Below, one piece after another: positions 23,210-31,848 of a stretch of 46,556 nucleotides of DNA. The position numbers and the translations under genes are program-made. The notes below the pieces were generated by a model. The model did no database searches. It worked only from the letters and a program-made list of their open reading frames with translations, and was not told the DNA's origin. Origin of the DNA: Clostridia bacterium (GTDB lineage: Bacteria > Bacillota > Clostridia > Oscillospirales > Acutalibacteraceae); assembly GCA_017410195.1 (NCBI GenBank), contig JAFQRF010000002.1, positions 1-46,556 on the forward strand, given 5' to 3'. Position 1 is the stretch's first letter, and each line of letters opens with the position of its first letter.

Positions 23210-23905
23210 TCAACTCCTGAAATAGCTCAGCTTCTTTTCAGCCTTGTTGAGAACAATAGTAAGAATACCGACAAAAACAAGATAGAAAACACCCGTAAAG
23301 AACAGCGGCCATATCATCGCCTTTGTTGCAGCAAGCTCTTTTGCGTTCTTGATGATTTCGCAAACCATGATGCAGTTGGAAAGGGCTGTATCTTTTATGA
23401 GAGTTATAATCTCGTTTGACATAGGCGGAACAATGCGCTGAACAACCTGCTTGAGAATAATTTTTCTGAATATCTGCGATTTGGTCAGACCGAGAACATA
23501 GCCTGCTTCATACTGACCCTTGGAAATGCTTTCGATGCCGCCTCTGTAAATTTCGGAAAAATAGCAGGCATAATTGAGTGTGAACGCAATGAGAACTGCA
23601 GTTATTCTGCCTGCGTCGGAAATACCGTATTCAATAAACATAAAGCGGTCGATTTTTCCGAAAAGCTGGTAATCGAAAAGCAGACCGGGAACATAGTAGA
23701 TAATGAATATCTGAAGCATCAGCGGAATGCCTCTGACAATCCAGACAACCACCTTTGAAATTGATTTGACTATTTTGAAACGGCTCATTGAACAAAACGC
23801 TATAGGCAAACCAAGCGGTGCGCCGCAAAGCAGCGTCACCGCAAAGATAAGCAAAGATATTTTAAAGCCGTCGAACAAAAAAGCCGTGACTTCTAAAAAG
23901 GACAT
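23210..23905 (-). CDS. Polar amino acid ABC transporter, permease (HisM family)
   Basis: 231 residues with about five membrane helices. The inner-membrane component signature of the His/Glu/Gln/Arg/opine family is visible: YACYFSEIYRGGIESISKGQYEAGYVLGL, the EAA loop that docks onto the ATPase. The N-terminal region RGIPLMLQIFIIYYV is also typical. Only one permease gene is present, so it should form a homodimer. GGAGTTTTAAT precedes ATG 23905. Confidence 0.92.
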   Translation of the reverse strand: MSFLEVTAFLFDGFKISLLIFAVTLLCGAPLGLPIAFCSMSRFKIVKSISKVVVWIVRGIPLMLQIFIIYYVPGLLFDYQLFGKIDRFMFIEYGISDAGRITAVLIAFTLNYACYFSEIYRGGIESISKGQYEAGYVLGLTKSQIFRKIILKQVVQRIVPPMSNEIITLIKDTALSNCIMVCEIIKNAKELAATKAMIWPLFFTGVFYLVFVGILTIVLNKAEKKLSYFRS

Positions 23906-23934
23906 ATTAAAACTCCGATTATTATATCTTTAAA

Positions 23935-24795
23935 TTATTTCTGGTCTGAGAAATCTGTGATAGCTGTGTTGGAAACGCCGTACTTTTCTGCAAGAGCAGC
24001 GATTGTGCCGTCTGCTGCGAGTGCTTCGAGCTGTGCGTTAACGTTTGCTGTAAGTTCGCTTCCCTTCTTGAAGCCGATTGCGTAGAACTCAACATCACTT
24101 GAAAGATCCTCTACAATTGCAAGGTCTGCATAGTCGCCCTTGCCAACATAGCTCTTTGCAAGCTGTGCGTCAACAACTGCGAAATCCGCTGTACCTGCAC
24201 TGATTTCTGTGAGGCATTCTGTCTGCTTGATGAAGCCCTTGAATGCTGTGCCTTCGAATTCCTTTGCATAAGCTTCGCCTGCTGAGCCGCTCTCTGCAAC
24301 GCCGAATTTGCCGTTAAGGTCTGCAGCTGTTGCGATACCTGAGTCAGCCTTGACAACAACTACCTGGCGGTTTTCCATGTAATTGTAGGAGAAATCAACC
24401 TTTTCAGAACGCATAACACCGTCATCATCAGCGGTATTGGCTGTGAAGCCGTTCCACACGCAGTCGATTGTGCCTGAATCAAGGTCTGTGTACTTGCTGC
24501 TCCATTCGATTTCCTGGAAGATAACCTTGTAGCCGAGGTTGCCGAAAACTCCTTCTGCAAGCTCTGTATCGAAGCCGATAAGCTTGCCGTTTTCGTCAAG
24601 ATAGTTCATGGGTTCGTAGATTGTGTAACCGACAACAACTGTCTTTACTTCTTCAGTAGCTTCTTCAGTAGCCTCTGCAGTACCGTCAGCTTCGTTGACG
24701 GGAGCGGTTGTTGTTTCGCCGTCTGTGTTGCCGCCGCAAGCTGCAAATGAGAACATCATAAGCATTGCAAGAACCAAAGCAAATATCTTTTTCAT
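23935..24795 (-). CDS. Polar amino acid ABC transporter, substrate-binding lipoprotein
   Basis: 286 residues. Signal peptide with lipobox FAAC, lipid cysteine at residue 20, then a T/E-rich linker and a SBP_bac_3 fold: VGYTIYEPMNYLDENGKLIGFDTELAEGVF, VDFSYNYMENRQVVVV and FAVVDAQLAKSYVG are typical. It captures the amino acid outside the membrane and delivers it to the 23210 permease. The ligand is uncertain; family members bind glutamine, cystine, arginine or histidine. Codon use is biased as in a highly expressed gene. AAGGAGTT precedes the start and a promoter lies at 24843-24871. Confidence 0.93.
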   Translation of the reverse strand: MKKIFALVLAMLMMFSFAACGGNTDGETTTAPVNEADGTAEATEEATEEVKTVVVGYTIYEPMNYLDENGKLIGFDTELAEGVFGNLGYKVIFQEIEWSSKYTDLDSGTIDCVWNGFTANTADDDGVMRSEKVDFSYNYMENRQVVVVKADSGIATAADLNGKFGVAESGSAGEAYAKEFEGTAFKGFIKQTECLTEISAGTADFAVVDAQLAKSYVGKGDYADLAIVEDLSSDVEFYAIGFKKGSELTANVNAQLEALAADGTIAALAEKYGVSNTAITDFSDQK

Positions 24796-24842
24796 ATGTA
24801 TTAACTCCTTTTCGCCGTTATTCGGCTGTTTATTGTAGTATT

Positions 24843-24871
24843 ACATTATCACAGTAAAGCGATTTTGTCAA
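24843..24871 (-). promoter_or_regulatory. Promoter of the amino acid ABC operon
   Basis: Minus strand: consensus TTGACA (24871-24866), a 17-bp spacer and TAATGT (24848-24843). A GATAAT hexamer two bases upstream gives a 15-bp alternative. Confidence 0.6.
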
Positions 24872-24905
24872 TGATTATTTACATATTCGAAATCATTCGT
24901 AAAGC

Positions 24906-24936
24906 AAAAGACGGGACAAATCATGGTTCGTCCCGT
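24906..24936 (-). terminator. Terminator of the ABC exporter operon
   Basis: Minus strand: ACGGGAC (24936-24930) pairs with GTCCCGT (24917-24911), followed by CTTTTGC. A short T-run, so it may be a weak terminator. Confidence 0.55.
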
Positions 24937-24954
24937 TCGTTCTGCATTCTGCGT

Positions 24955-26703
24955 TTAATTTGTATCCATTCTGCTGTTATACAGCTCAGCATAAAAACCG
25001 TCTTTTTTCAGCAATTCGGCATGATTCCCCTGCTCAACGATTTTTCCGTCTTTCATGACAAGAATAACATCTGCATTTTTAATGGTTGAAAGTCTGTGAG
25101 CAACAATAAAACTCGTTCTGCCCTGCATCATTGCCGAAAACGCTTTTTGAATGCGGATTTCCGTTCTTGTGTCAATGGATGAGGTTGCCTCATCGAGAAT
25201 CAGCATTGGCGGCAGGCAGAGCATAACTCTCGTTATGCAAAGAAGCTGCTTCTGACCCTGCGAAAGACCGGATGCTTCGTCGGAAATAACCGTATCATAT
25301 CCCTTGGGCAGGCGTTTTATGAAGCTGTGTGCATGAGCGGCTTTTGCGGCGGCAATGATTTCTTCATCCGTCGCATCAGGCTTACCCATTGCGATGTTTT
25401 CTCTGACAGTCCCCTCTTTGAGCCACGTATCCTGAAGCACCATGCCGTAGCTCTTGCGGAGAGATTCGCGTGTTGCGGAATTGATATCGATTCCGTTAAC
25501 GCTGATTTTTCCTTCGTCAACATCATAAAAACGCATGAGAAGGTTGACAAGTGTTGTTTTTCCGCATCCCGTAGGACCGACTATCGCAACTCTGTTGCCG
25601 CTTTCGACGGAAAGATTGAGGTTTTTGATAAGCTCTTTGTCCTTTGAGTATGAAAATGCGACGTTTTCCATTTCTACTCTGCCGTCAACGTCCGCAAACA
25701 CCGCCGCATTATCCGCATCGGGAGTCTGTGAGGGCTGCTCGATAAGCTCAAAAAGTCTTTCAGCGCAGGCGAGAGCATTCTGCAATTCTGCGATAACACC
25801 CGAAATTTCGTTAAAAGGCTTTGTGTACTGATTTGCATAGCTGAGGAAGCACGAAAGTCCGCCGACAGTTATCGAACCGCCGACCGCCGCAATCGCACCC
25901 GCCAGACCGACAGCGGCATAAACCATGCTGTTGACAAATCTTGTTGACGGATTGGTCAGCGACGAAAAGAAAATTGCTTTCAGTGAATATTTCTGATACC
26001 TTTCGTTGATTTCGTCGAATTCTTCAAGAGTTTTTTCTTCTCTCGAAAATGCATCGACGATTTTTTTATTGCCTATCATTTCCTCCGTAAACGCAGTCTG
26101 CTCGCCCCTTGTTTTTGCCTGCATCATAAACATCGAATGAGTCCTTTTTGCAATAAAACGGGCAACAAACAGCGAAAGCGGAGTGAGGATAACAACAACA
26201 AGGGAAATTCTGAAGTTAATCGAAATCATAAATCCGAGAGTGCCGAGAATGGTGACAATTCCCGTGAAAAGCTGGGTGAAGCCCATGAGAAGTCCGTCCG
26301 CAAACTGGTCTGCATCGGAGATGATTCGGCTGACTGTATCGCCCGAAGGTTTTGAGTCTATATAGCTCAGCGGAAGGCTCTGGATTTTCTCCATCGCCGC
26401 ATTTCTGATATCACGTACAACTCTGAAAGTTATTCTGTTGTTGAGGGTGTTCATTATCCACTGCGCGGCGGCGGTAAGGATTGCAAGCACGCCGATTGCA
26501 ATGAGATTCGGCATCATTCCTTCAAAATCAACCGCACCCTTGCCGATTGCAAGGTCAATCGCCCTGCCTGCAAGCACGGGGATATAAAGAGTCATCGCAA
26601 CGCTGACAGCGGCAAGAATTATTGAAAAGAAAAGATGGATTTTATATCTGCCGACATAGAAAAGTATCTTTTTGAGAGTACCTTTGCTCAGTTTCTTTTT
26701 CAT
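24955..26703 (-). CDS. ABC exporter half-transporter, catalytically canonical partner
   Basis: 582 residues: six-helix membrane domain (about 1-320) fused to an ATPase domain. Walker A GPTGCGKTT near 373, Walker B MLILDEATSSID with the catalytic Glu, H-loop VAHRLSTI, and a signature in the LSQGQ form. This set of residues is what is seen in the active subunit of heterodimeric exporters such as TM288 or BmrD. It should pair with the product of the upstream gene (26700), with which it overlaps by 4 bases (ATGA). Such pumps export drugs, lipids or peptides; the substrate is unknown. Confidence 0.9.
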   Translation of the reverse strand: MKKKLSKGTLKKILFYVGRYKIHLFFSIILAAVSVAMTLYIPVLAGRAIDLAIGKGAVDFEGMMPNLIAIGVLAILTAAAQWIMNTLNNRITFRVVRDIRNAAMEKIQSLPLSYIDSKPSGDTVSRIISDADQFADGLLMGFTQLFTGIVTILGTLGFMISINFRISLVVVILTPLSLFVARFIAKRTHSMFMMQAKTRGEQTAFTEEMIGNKKIVDAFSREEKTLEEFDEINERYQKYSLKAIFFSSLTNPSTRFVNSMVYAAVGLAGAIAAVGGSITVGGLSCFLSYANQYTKPFNEISGVIAELQNALACAERLFELIEQPSQTPDADNAAVFADVDGRVEMENVAFSYSKDKELIKNLNLSVESGNRVAIVGPTGCGKTTLVNLLMRFYDVDEGKISVNGIDINSATRESLRKSYGMVLQDTWLKEGTVRENIAMGKPDATDEEIIAAAKAAHAHSFIKRLPKGYDTVISDEASGLSQGQKQLLCITRVMLCLPPMLILDEATSSIDTRTEIRIQKAFSAMMQGRTSFIVAHRLSTIKNADVILVMKDGKIVEQGNHAELLKKDGFYAELYNSRMDTN

Positions 26704-28424
26704 GATGCACTCTCCTCCTCATCAAACTGCGAGAGATGAATTTCTCTGTAAACAGCATTATTTTTAAGGAGTTCTTCGTGAGTGCCGACGGATGCAACAC
26801 CGTCGTCAAGAACGATGATTTTATCCGCATGCATAATGGAAGATGTTCTCTGTGACACGATGAAAACAGCAGTATCGCCCTGATTTGCAGCGATTGCCCT
26901 GCGCATTGCGGCATCTGTTGCGTAGTCAAGCGCGCTTGAGCTGTCATCAAGAATGAGTATATCTGCTTTCTTTATAATCGCCCTTGCAACGGTAAGCCGC
27001 TGACGCTGACCGCCCGAGAAATTGTGTCCGCCCTGCTCAACGGCAGCATCGAGTCCGCCGTCCTTCTGCATAACAAAATCTTTTGCCTGAGCGATTTCAA
27101 GAGCTTTCATTATATCTTCATCGGTTGCATCCGGATTACCCCAGAGCATATTTTTTCTGACTGTGCCTTTGAAAAGCACCGCCTTCTGCGGCACGACGGA
27201 AACAGCCGCGCGCAATTCCTCAAGCGGAATATCGTTGACATCCTTGCCTCCGACAAGAACACTTCCCTTTGTTGCTTTGTAAAAAGCAGGGATAAGATTG
27301 ACCAGCGTTGTTTTGCCCGAGCCGGTTGAGCCGATGATACCGACGGTTTCGCCTCTTTTGACGGTGAAGCTGATATTCTCAAACGAGGCATCACCTGCCC
27401 CGTCATATGTAAACGAAACATTGCGGAATTCAACGATGTTTTCGCTTTCCGCACCGATTTTTTCCGTTCCGTTATCTTCATCCGCAGGGATATCAAGCAC
27501 GGCGCTGATTCTGCCTGCGCAGGCAACGGATTTTGTGATGCTTATGATAAGGCTTGCGAATTTGACAAGCTCAACAAGAATCTGCGACATATAGTTATAG
27601 AGCGCAACAACCGCACCCTGAGTAATCACACCTGCATCAACTCTGATCGCGCCTGCATAAATCAGCACGGCAATGCCGATATTGACAATAACGCAGGTCA
27701 CCGGATTCATAAGAGCCGAAATTCTGCCCGTATATTCCTGAATAACGGTCAGGGCATCGTTGCGCTCCTTAAATTCTTCAATCTGTTCATCTTCTTTGCA
27801 GAATGCTCTGATAACTCTCGCTCCCGTAAGGCTTTCCCTTGCGGTTGAGAGAACTTTATCGAGTGCAAAACGCACTTTTTTATAAAGCGGAATGCAGAAA
27901 AGCATAATTCCGAAAACAACAACCGAAAGAGCGGGAATAACAACCGCAAAGGTAATCGCCGCCTTGCTGTCAACCGTAAACGCCATTATCATCGCACCCA
28001 CAACGACAAACGGTGAACGCAGAAGAAGACGCAGAGTGAGGTTTAGTCCGTTCTGAACGCTGTCCATATCGCCCGTCATGCGCGTTATGAGGGTTGATGT
28101 GCCTTGCGAATCAAGCTGTGTATAAGAAAATCTTCCGATATGTTCAAAAACGGCATGCTTCAGTCTTTTTACGAAGCTGACCGACGCCTTTGCAGCAAAG
28201 TATTGCGCCGTTACGGAAAAGGCAAGTCCGACCGCCCCTAAAAGAACGAGGAGCAAGCACATTTTTATTATGTAATTTTTATCGGCAGAAGCAATGCCCG
28301 TATCTATTACCGCCGCAACGACAAGAGGAACAAAAAGCTCCAGTATCGCCTCGAACATTTTGAACAGCGGCGCAAGCACGCATTGCAGTCTGCTGCCTTT
28401 AAGATAGACAAGTAGTTTTTTCAT
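26700..28424 (-). CDS. ABC exporter half-transporter, degenerate-site partner
   Basis: 574 residues, membrane domain followed by an ATPase domain (Walker A GSTGSGKTT, signature FSGGQRQRL). Two catalytic positions deviate: the Walker B region reads LILDDSSSALD, with Asp in place of the general-base Glu, and the H-loop reads VSQRTSSI, with Gln in place of His. The same two changes mark the degenerate half of TM287/288 and BmrCD-type heterodimers. AGAGGT precedes ATG 28424; the downstream gene begins in its last codon. Transcription starts at the promoter at 28462-28490. Confidence 0.9.
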   Translation of the reverse strand: MKKLLVYLKGSRLQCVLAPLFKMFEAILELFVPLVVAAVIDTGIASADKNYIIKMCLLLVLLGAVGLAFSVTAQYFAAKASVSFVKRLKHAVFEHIGRFSYTQLDSQGTSTLITRMTGDMDSVQNGLNLTLRLLLRSPFVVVGAMIMAFTVDSKAAITFAVVIPALSVVVFGIMLFCIPLYKKVRFALDKVLSTARESLTGARVIRAFCKEDEQIEEFKERNDALTVIQEYTGRISALMNPVTCVIVNIGIAVLIYAGAIRVDAGVITQGAVVALYNYMSQILVELVKFASLIISITKSVACAGRISAVLDIPADEDNGTEKIGAESENIVEFRNVSFTYDGAGDASFENISFTVKRGETVGIIGSTGSGKTTLVNLIPAFYKATKGSVLVGGKDVNDIPLEELRAAVSVVPQKAVLFKGTVRKNMLWGNPDATDEDIMKALEIAQAKDFVMQKDGGLDAAVEQGGHNFSGGQRQRLTVARAIIKKADILILDDSSSALDYATDAAMRRAIAANQGDTAVFIVSQRTSSIMHADKIIVLDDGVASVGTHEELLKNNAVYREIHLSQFDEEESAS

Positions 28425-28461
28425 TTATAAATACCTCTGGAATATCTTGGATGTTACACAA

Positions 28462-28490
28462 AGTATAACACATCACTCTTTTTTTGTGAA
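28462..28490 (-). promoter_or_regulatory. Promoter of the ABC exporter operon
   Basis: Minus strand: TTCACA (28490-28485), a 17-bp spacer and TATACT (28467-28462). Confidence 0.6.
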
Positions 28491-28539
28491 TAGAGATAAT
28501 CAATAAATTTTATTTGTTAAAATTTCTCTTTTTTCGCAT

Positions 28540-28568
28540 TTGGAAATAACAAAAGCTTGATATATGAT
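28540..28568 (+). promoter_or_regulatory. Promoter of the acyltransferase-like gene
   Basis: TTGGAA (28540-28545), a 17-bp spacer and TATGAT (28563-28568), divergent from the exporter promoter. Confidence 0.55.
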
Positions 28569-28609
28569 AAAATTACCATGAATTTGAATTCAAAAGGAGG
28601 ATTCCCCCT

Positions 28610-29524
28610 ATGAAAGCAATAAAAGAAACTCATTTCGGTATAGCAAGAAAAATCGTTGCCAACATGACAACCGAGAGCTGGGAAACAATCCCCCACAGCT
28701 CTTTTATCTACGAACCCGAAGTCACAAAGTTCCTTGAAGTTCTTAAGAAGCTCAACGAATCGGGCAAATTCCCCACCAAAATCACCATCAACACCATCAT
28801 GCTCAAGGCTTTTGCAGAAGCTTTCAAAGCAGCTCCCCAGCTCAATGCCCACATCGAATTCAACCGCAAGCTCGTCAGAGGCAAGGTTACACAGTGGGAT
28901 GAAATCCATACGGGCATGACATGGCTCCTCCCCAACGGTGAAATGATGACAATCAACCTTCACGATATCGGCAACAAGAGCCTTGTTGAGCTCACAGAGC
29001 ATGTTGCAGACACATCGAGAAGAATCAACAACACCAATTTCACCGAGGTTATGTTTGAGGTATCCTTCAACGACACAATTGAAAAGCTCAAGAAGGGCAA
29101 GATCATGAAGGCTGTCTACCGCCTTGTGGGTGCAAAGACAGGCAAGCATAAGATAAAGACTCTTTCGGGCAAGGCTAAGAAGGATTATTATTCAATCCCC
29201 GAAACCGACAGACTCACTCCCAAGGATATCAAGCAGGGTACCGTTACAATTTCAAACGTTGGTCCCCTTATCAGAGGTGTCAACGGCAGAGTTGCCCTTC
29301 TTTCAATCATTCCTCCTCAGGTATTCGTTTGCTGCTACGGCTCGGTTATGAAAAAGCCCGTTGTTAAGCAGGACGAAAACGGCAACGATATCATCGTTGT
29401 GGGCAACGAACTTCCCATCGACCTTTGCTTTGACCACAGAGCAGTTGACTTCGGCGACGTTGTTCCCTTCATCAACAGACTCGAGGATATCTTCAAGAAT
29501 CCCGAGCAGATGTTTGAGTGGTAA
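28610..29524 (+). CDS. Stand-alone E2-type (2-oxoacid dehydrogenase) acyltransferase core
   Basis: 304 residues matching only the catalytic domain of dihydrolipoamide acyltransferases: N-terminal ARKIVANMTTESWETIPHSSF, ITINTIMLKAFAEAFKAAPQLNAHI, then GTVTISNVGPL, and the C-terminal active-site region LCFDHRAVDFGD. The HxxxD catalytic pair is kept (DHRAVD), but the usual following Gly is Phe. The lipoyl and E1/E3-binding domains are absent, and no E1 or E3 gene is near, so it is unlikely to be a normal dehydrogenase subunit; chloramphenicol-acetyltransferase-like trimer chemistry on CoA thioesters is plausible. Codon bias is strong (CTC, CCC, AAG), pointing to high expression. AAGGAGG stands 9 bases before the start. 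Confidence 0.8.
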   Translation: MKAIKETHFGIARKIVANMTTESWETIPHSSFIYEPEVTKFLEVLKKLNESGKFPTKITINTIMLKAFAEAFKAAPQLNAHIEFNRKLVRGKVTQWDEIHTGMTWLLPNGEMMTINLHDIGNKSLVELTEHVADTSRRINNTNFTEVMFEVSFNDTIEKLKKGKIMKAVYRLVGAKTGKHKIKTLSGKAKKDYYSIPETDRLTPKDIKQGTVTISNVGPLIRGVNGRVALLSIIPPQVFVCCYGSVMKKPVVKQDENGNDIIVVGNELPIDLCFDHRAVDFGDVVPFINRLEDIFKNPEQMFEW

Positions 29525-29533
29525 AAAAGCACA

Positions 29534-29568
29534 AAGCGGTTTGCATCAACAGATGCAAGCCGCTTTTC
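29534..29568 (+). terminator. Terminator of the acyltransferase-like gene
   Basis: A 14-position stem with one G-T pair (29534-29547 with 29552-29565, loop AACA) followed by TTT. Confidence 0.75.
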
Positions 29569-29646
29569 AGTTATGTTATTATTGACAACTCCGCTCATTA
29601 AAAGTAAAATTAAAAATGTAATTTTTCTCCGAAAGGAGCGCTTGCC

Positions 29647-31785
29647 ATGAACAGTAAATCTTTTCGCAACATATATTACCAGCCCGGTGAAAAACCCGTT
29701 TTCTGCTACAGAAGCGGACTTGCCGTGCGTGAGGAAACTCTTATGAACGGAGTCCTTGTTTCATCGGGTCACAATGCCGCAGGCTATCCCTTAAATGTGC
29801 TTTGCGGATTTCCGTCAAGGCTGAACATAAGAGATTTCGCTGAACCCTCGGCGTTCAATATTGAGCTTGACGGTCAGAGCATTGATTATCGCCTTGAATT
29901 TGTTGATTTTGAAACAGTCGAAAACGAATGCTCGACAGAAAGCATTCTCACTCTCAGAAGCACGGTAAAACCCGTCACTCTGAAAATCCGCACCGTTCTT
30001 GACGGTACGCAGATGTTCACAAGATATATTGAAATTATCAACAACTCCGAAAAAAGCATGTGTCTGAGCCGTCTTTCGATTCTCAGCGGCGGAATTGAAG
30101 CGTTTGAGCGCAGAGGATTTACCGACTGCAACAACATCAATGAAATATATTCCGTAGGATATTTTACGAATGACCAATGGGCAAGAGAAGGAGAATTTTC
30201 ATGGCGCAAGCTTCAGCCCGATAACCTTTGCGTTGACACCCGTTTCGGGCGTGACCGCTTCAGACATCCGATAATCTTCATCCGCAATAACGTCACGGGA
30301 ACAATTTACACCTGCCAGACAGGCTGGAGCGGCGGCTGCAGATTTTCGGTTGACTATAACGCAACCGAGGAAAGGAGCTTTTCAACGCTTGCTTTCAAAG
30401 CGGAAATCACCTCTCACAAACCGATAGCCGTTATCCGTGCAGGTGAAACCTTTGTCACTCCCGAGGTTCATTTCGGAATTATCTGCGGAGGTCTTGATGA
30501 GGCAGTCAACGATATGCATGCTCACATAAGAAAATCTGTTCTCAATATGCCCGAAGCCGACCCGAGTGCCTGCCTCGTCGGTGCGGGAATGGGTGCGGAA
30601 CACAGCATGAATGTTGAAGATTCAAAAGACTTCATGCGCCAGTTTGCATCGCTCGGTGCAGAGGTTTTCATTATCGACGCAGGATGGGAATGTCCTCCCG
30701 ACAAACAGACCGAGTGGGGAACTTTTAACGGAATCAACCTTCCCGATCCCAACCGTTATCCCAACGGACTCAGCGAGCTTTCGGATTACTGTCACTCTCT
30801 CGGAATGAAGTTCGGACTCTGGGTTGATATTGAAAACGTCGGAAAATTCTCCGCAGTAAACTCCGAAAAACCTGATTGGAGAGGCTCAGATATTTTTGGC
30901 AGCCGCAGTAAAAACTATCTCGACATGAGCAGACCCGAGGCTGCAGAATGGGCTGAGGCTGAGCTTGCAAGAATCATAACCGAATATAAGCTTGACCTGC
31001 TACGTGTTGACCACAACGTTTCTTTCAGAGATTATTTTGCAATCCGCAATACGGAGGACGGTATTCCCGAATGCGTTTCAGTCCGTCATATAAATGCAGT
31101 ATATAAAATGTATAAAAATCTGAAAAAACGGTTCCCGAATGTCATTTTTGAAAACTGCGCGGGCGGAGGAGCAAGAACCGACCTCGGCATGATGAAAAAT
31201 TTCAATCACACCTGGGTATCCGACTGTCAGAGAGCGCCGCACTCGGTTATGATAACAAACGGCATGACTCTCGCTCTGCCACCCGAAAGAGTCGACCGTC
31301 TTTTTGCCGGCATGGGATGCCACGAATTCTGCTCGCTTGATGTTCAGATGCGCAACACCATGCTTACTCACATGACACTCAATGTCATTGCGCCCGTCGG
31401 TGCGGAATTGAATTCTCAGCAGACTGATTTTGTCCGCCACAGCGTTGATGTTTATAAAAATTTCATCAGAAAATTTCTTCCCGGGGCAAAAATATACCAT
31501 CATACCCCCGAAACCGCAAAGGATATAGCAAACGGCTGCGTGCTTGAAATTGCATCGCCGGACTGCCAAAAGGGAGCAATCGGAGTTTTTGCTCTTACAT
31601 GCAGCAGCAAAACGGATTTCACCGTTATTCCCAAGGGAATTGATGCGGGAATGAACTACAGAATTACTCTCGACAACAGCGGCGCAACATTCACAATAAG
31701 CGGTTACGACCTGATGATAAACGGACTGAAAATCAGCATTCCGTCATCTCTTTCGTCGGAATTGATACTTTTTGAAAAGATTTAG
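29647..31785 (+). CDS. GH36-family alpha-galactosidase-like glycosidase
   Basis: 712 residues, the normal length for family GH36: an N-terminal beta-supersandwich (about 1-300), a TIM barrel (about 310-600) and a C-terminal beta domain. The barrel shows FIIDAGWECPPDKQTEWG, GLWVDIENVGK, the nucleophile strand LLRVDHN with Asp455, FENCAGGGARTDLGMM, and the acid/base strand WVSDC with Asp526. Most alpha-galactosidases have KWD at the nucleophile strand, so RVDHN suggests a variant specificity. There is no signal peptide, so imported oligosaccharides are the likely substrates. GAAAGGAG precedes the start. No transporter shares its transcript, but a sugar symporter of the GPH type lies at 33417. 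Confidence 0.88.
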   Translation: MNSKSFRNIYYQPGEKPVFCYRSGLAVREETLMNGVLVSSGHNAAGYPLNVLCGFPSRLNIRDFAEPSAFNIELDGQSIDYRLEFVDFETVENECSTESILTLRSTVKPVTLKIRTVLDGTQMFTRYIEIINNSEKSMCLSRLSILSGGIEAFERRGFTDCNNINEIYSVGYFTNDQWAREGEFSWRKLQPDNLCVDTRFGRDRFRHPIIFIRNNVTGTIYTCQTGWSGGCRFSVDYNATEERSFSTLAFKAEITSHKPIAVIRAGETFVTPEVHFGIICGGLDEAVNDMHAHIRKSVLNMPEADPSACLVGAGMGAEHSMNVEDSKDFMRQFASLGAEVFIIDAGWECPPDKQTEWGTFNGINLPDPNRYPNGLSELSDYCHSLGMKFGLWVDIENVGKFSAVNSEKPDWRGSDIFGSRSKNYLDMSRPEAAEWAEAELARIITEYKLDLLRVDHNVSFRDYFAIRNTEDGIPECVSVRHINAVYKMYKNLKKRFPNVIFENCAGGGARTDLGMMKNFNHTWVSDCQRAPHSVMITNGMTLALPPERVDRLFAGMGCHEFCSLDVQMRNTMLTHMTLNVIAPVGAELNSQQTDFVRHSVDVYKNFIRKFLPGAKIYHHTPETAKDIANGCVLEIASPDCQKGAIGVFALTCSSKTDFTVIPKGIDAGMNYRITLDNSGATFTISGYDLMINGLKISIPSSLSSELILFEKI

Positions 31786-31788
31786 TTC

Positions 31789-31817
31789 TTTACAATTTGT
31801 TCATAATATGCTAAAGT
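31789..31817 (+). promoter_or_regulatory. Possible promoter of the uracil permease gene
   Basis: TTTACA (31789-31794), a 17-bp spacer and TAAAGT (31812-31817). The leader is too short for a PyrR attenuator. Confidence 0.4.
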
Positions 31818-31848
31818 TATTATGACAAAAAATCAGGAGGTTGAAATT

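Noticed and set aside
28517-29149. Minus-strand frame over the acyltransferase gene
   Set aside because: Cysteine-rich and without a domain; the plus-strand gene has a clear ribosome binding site and strong codon bias.
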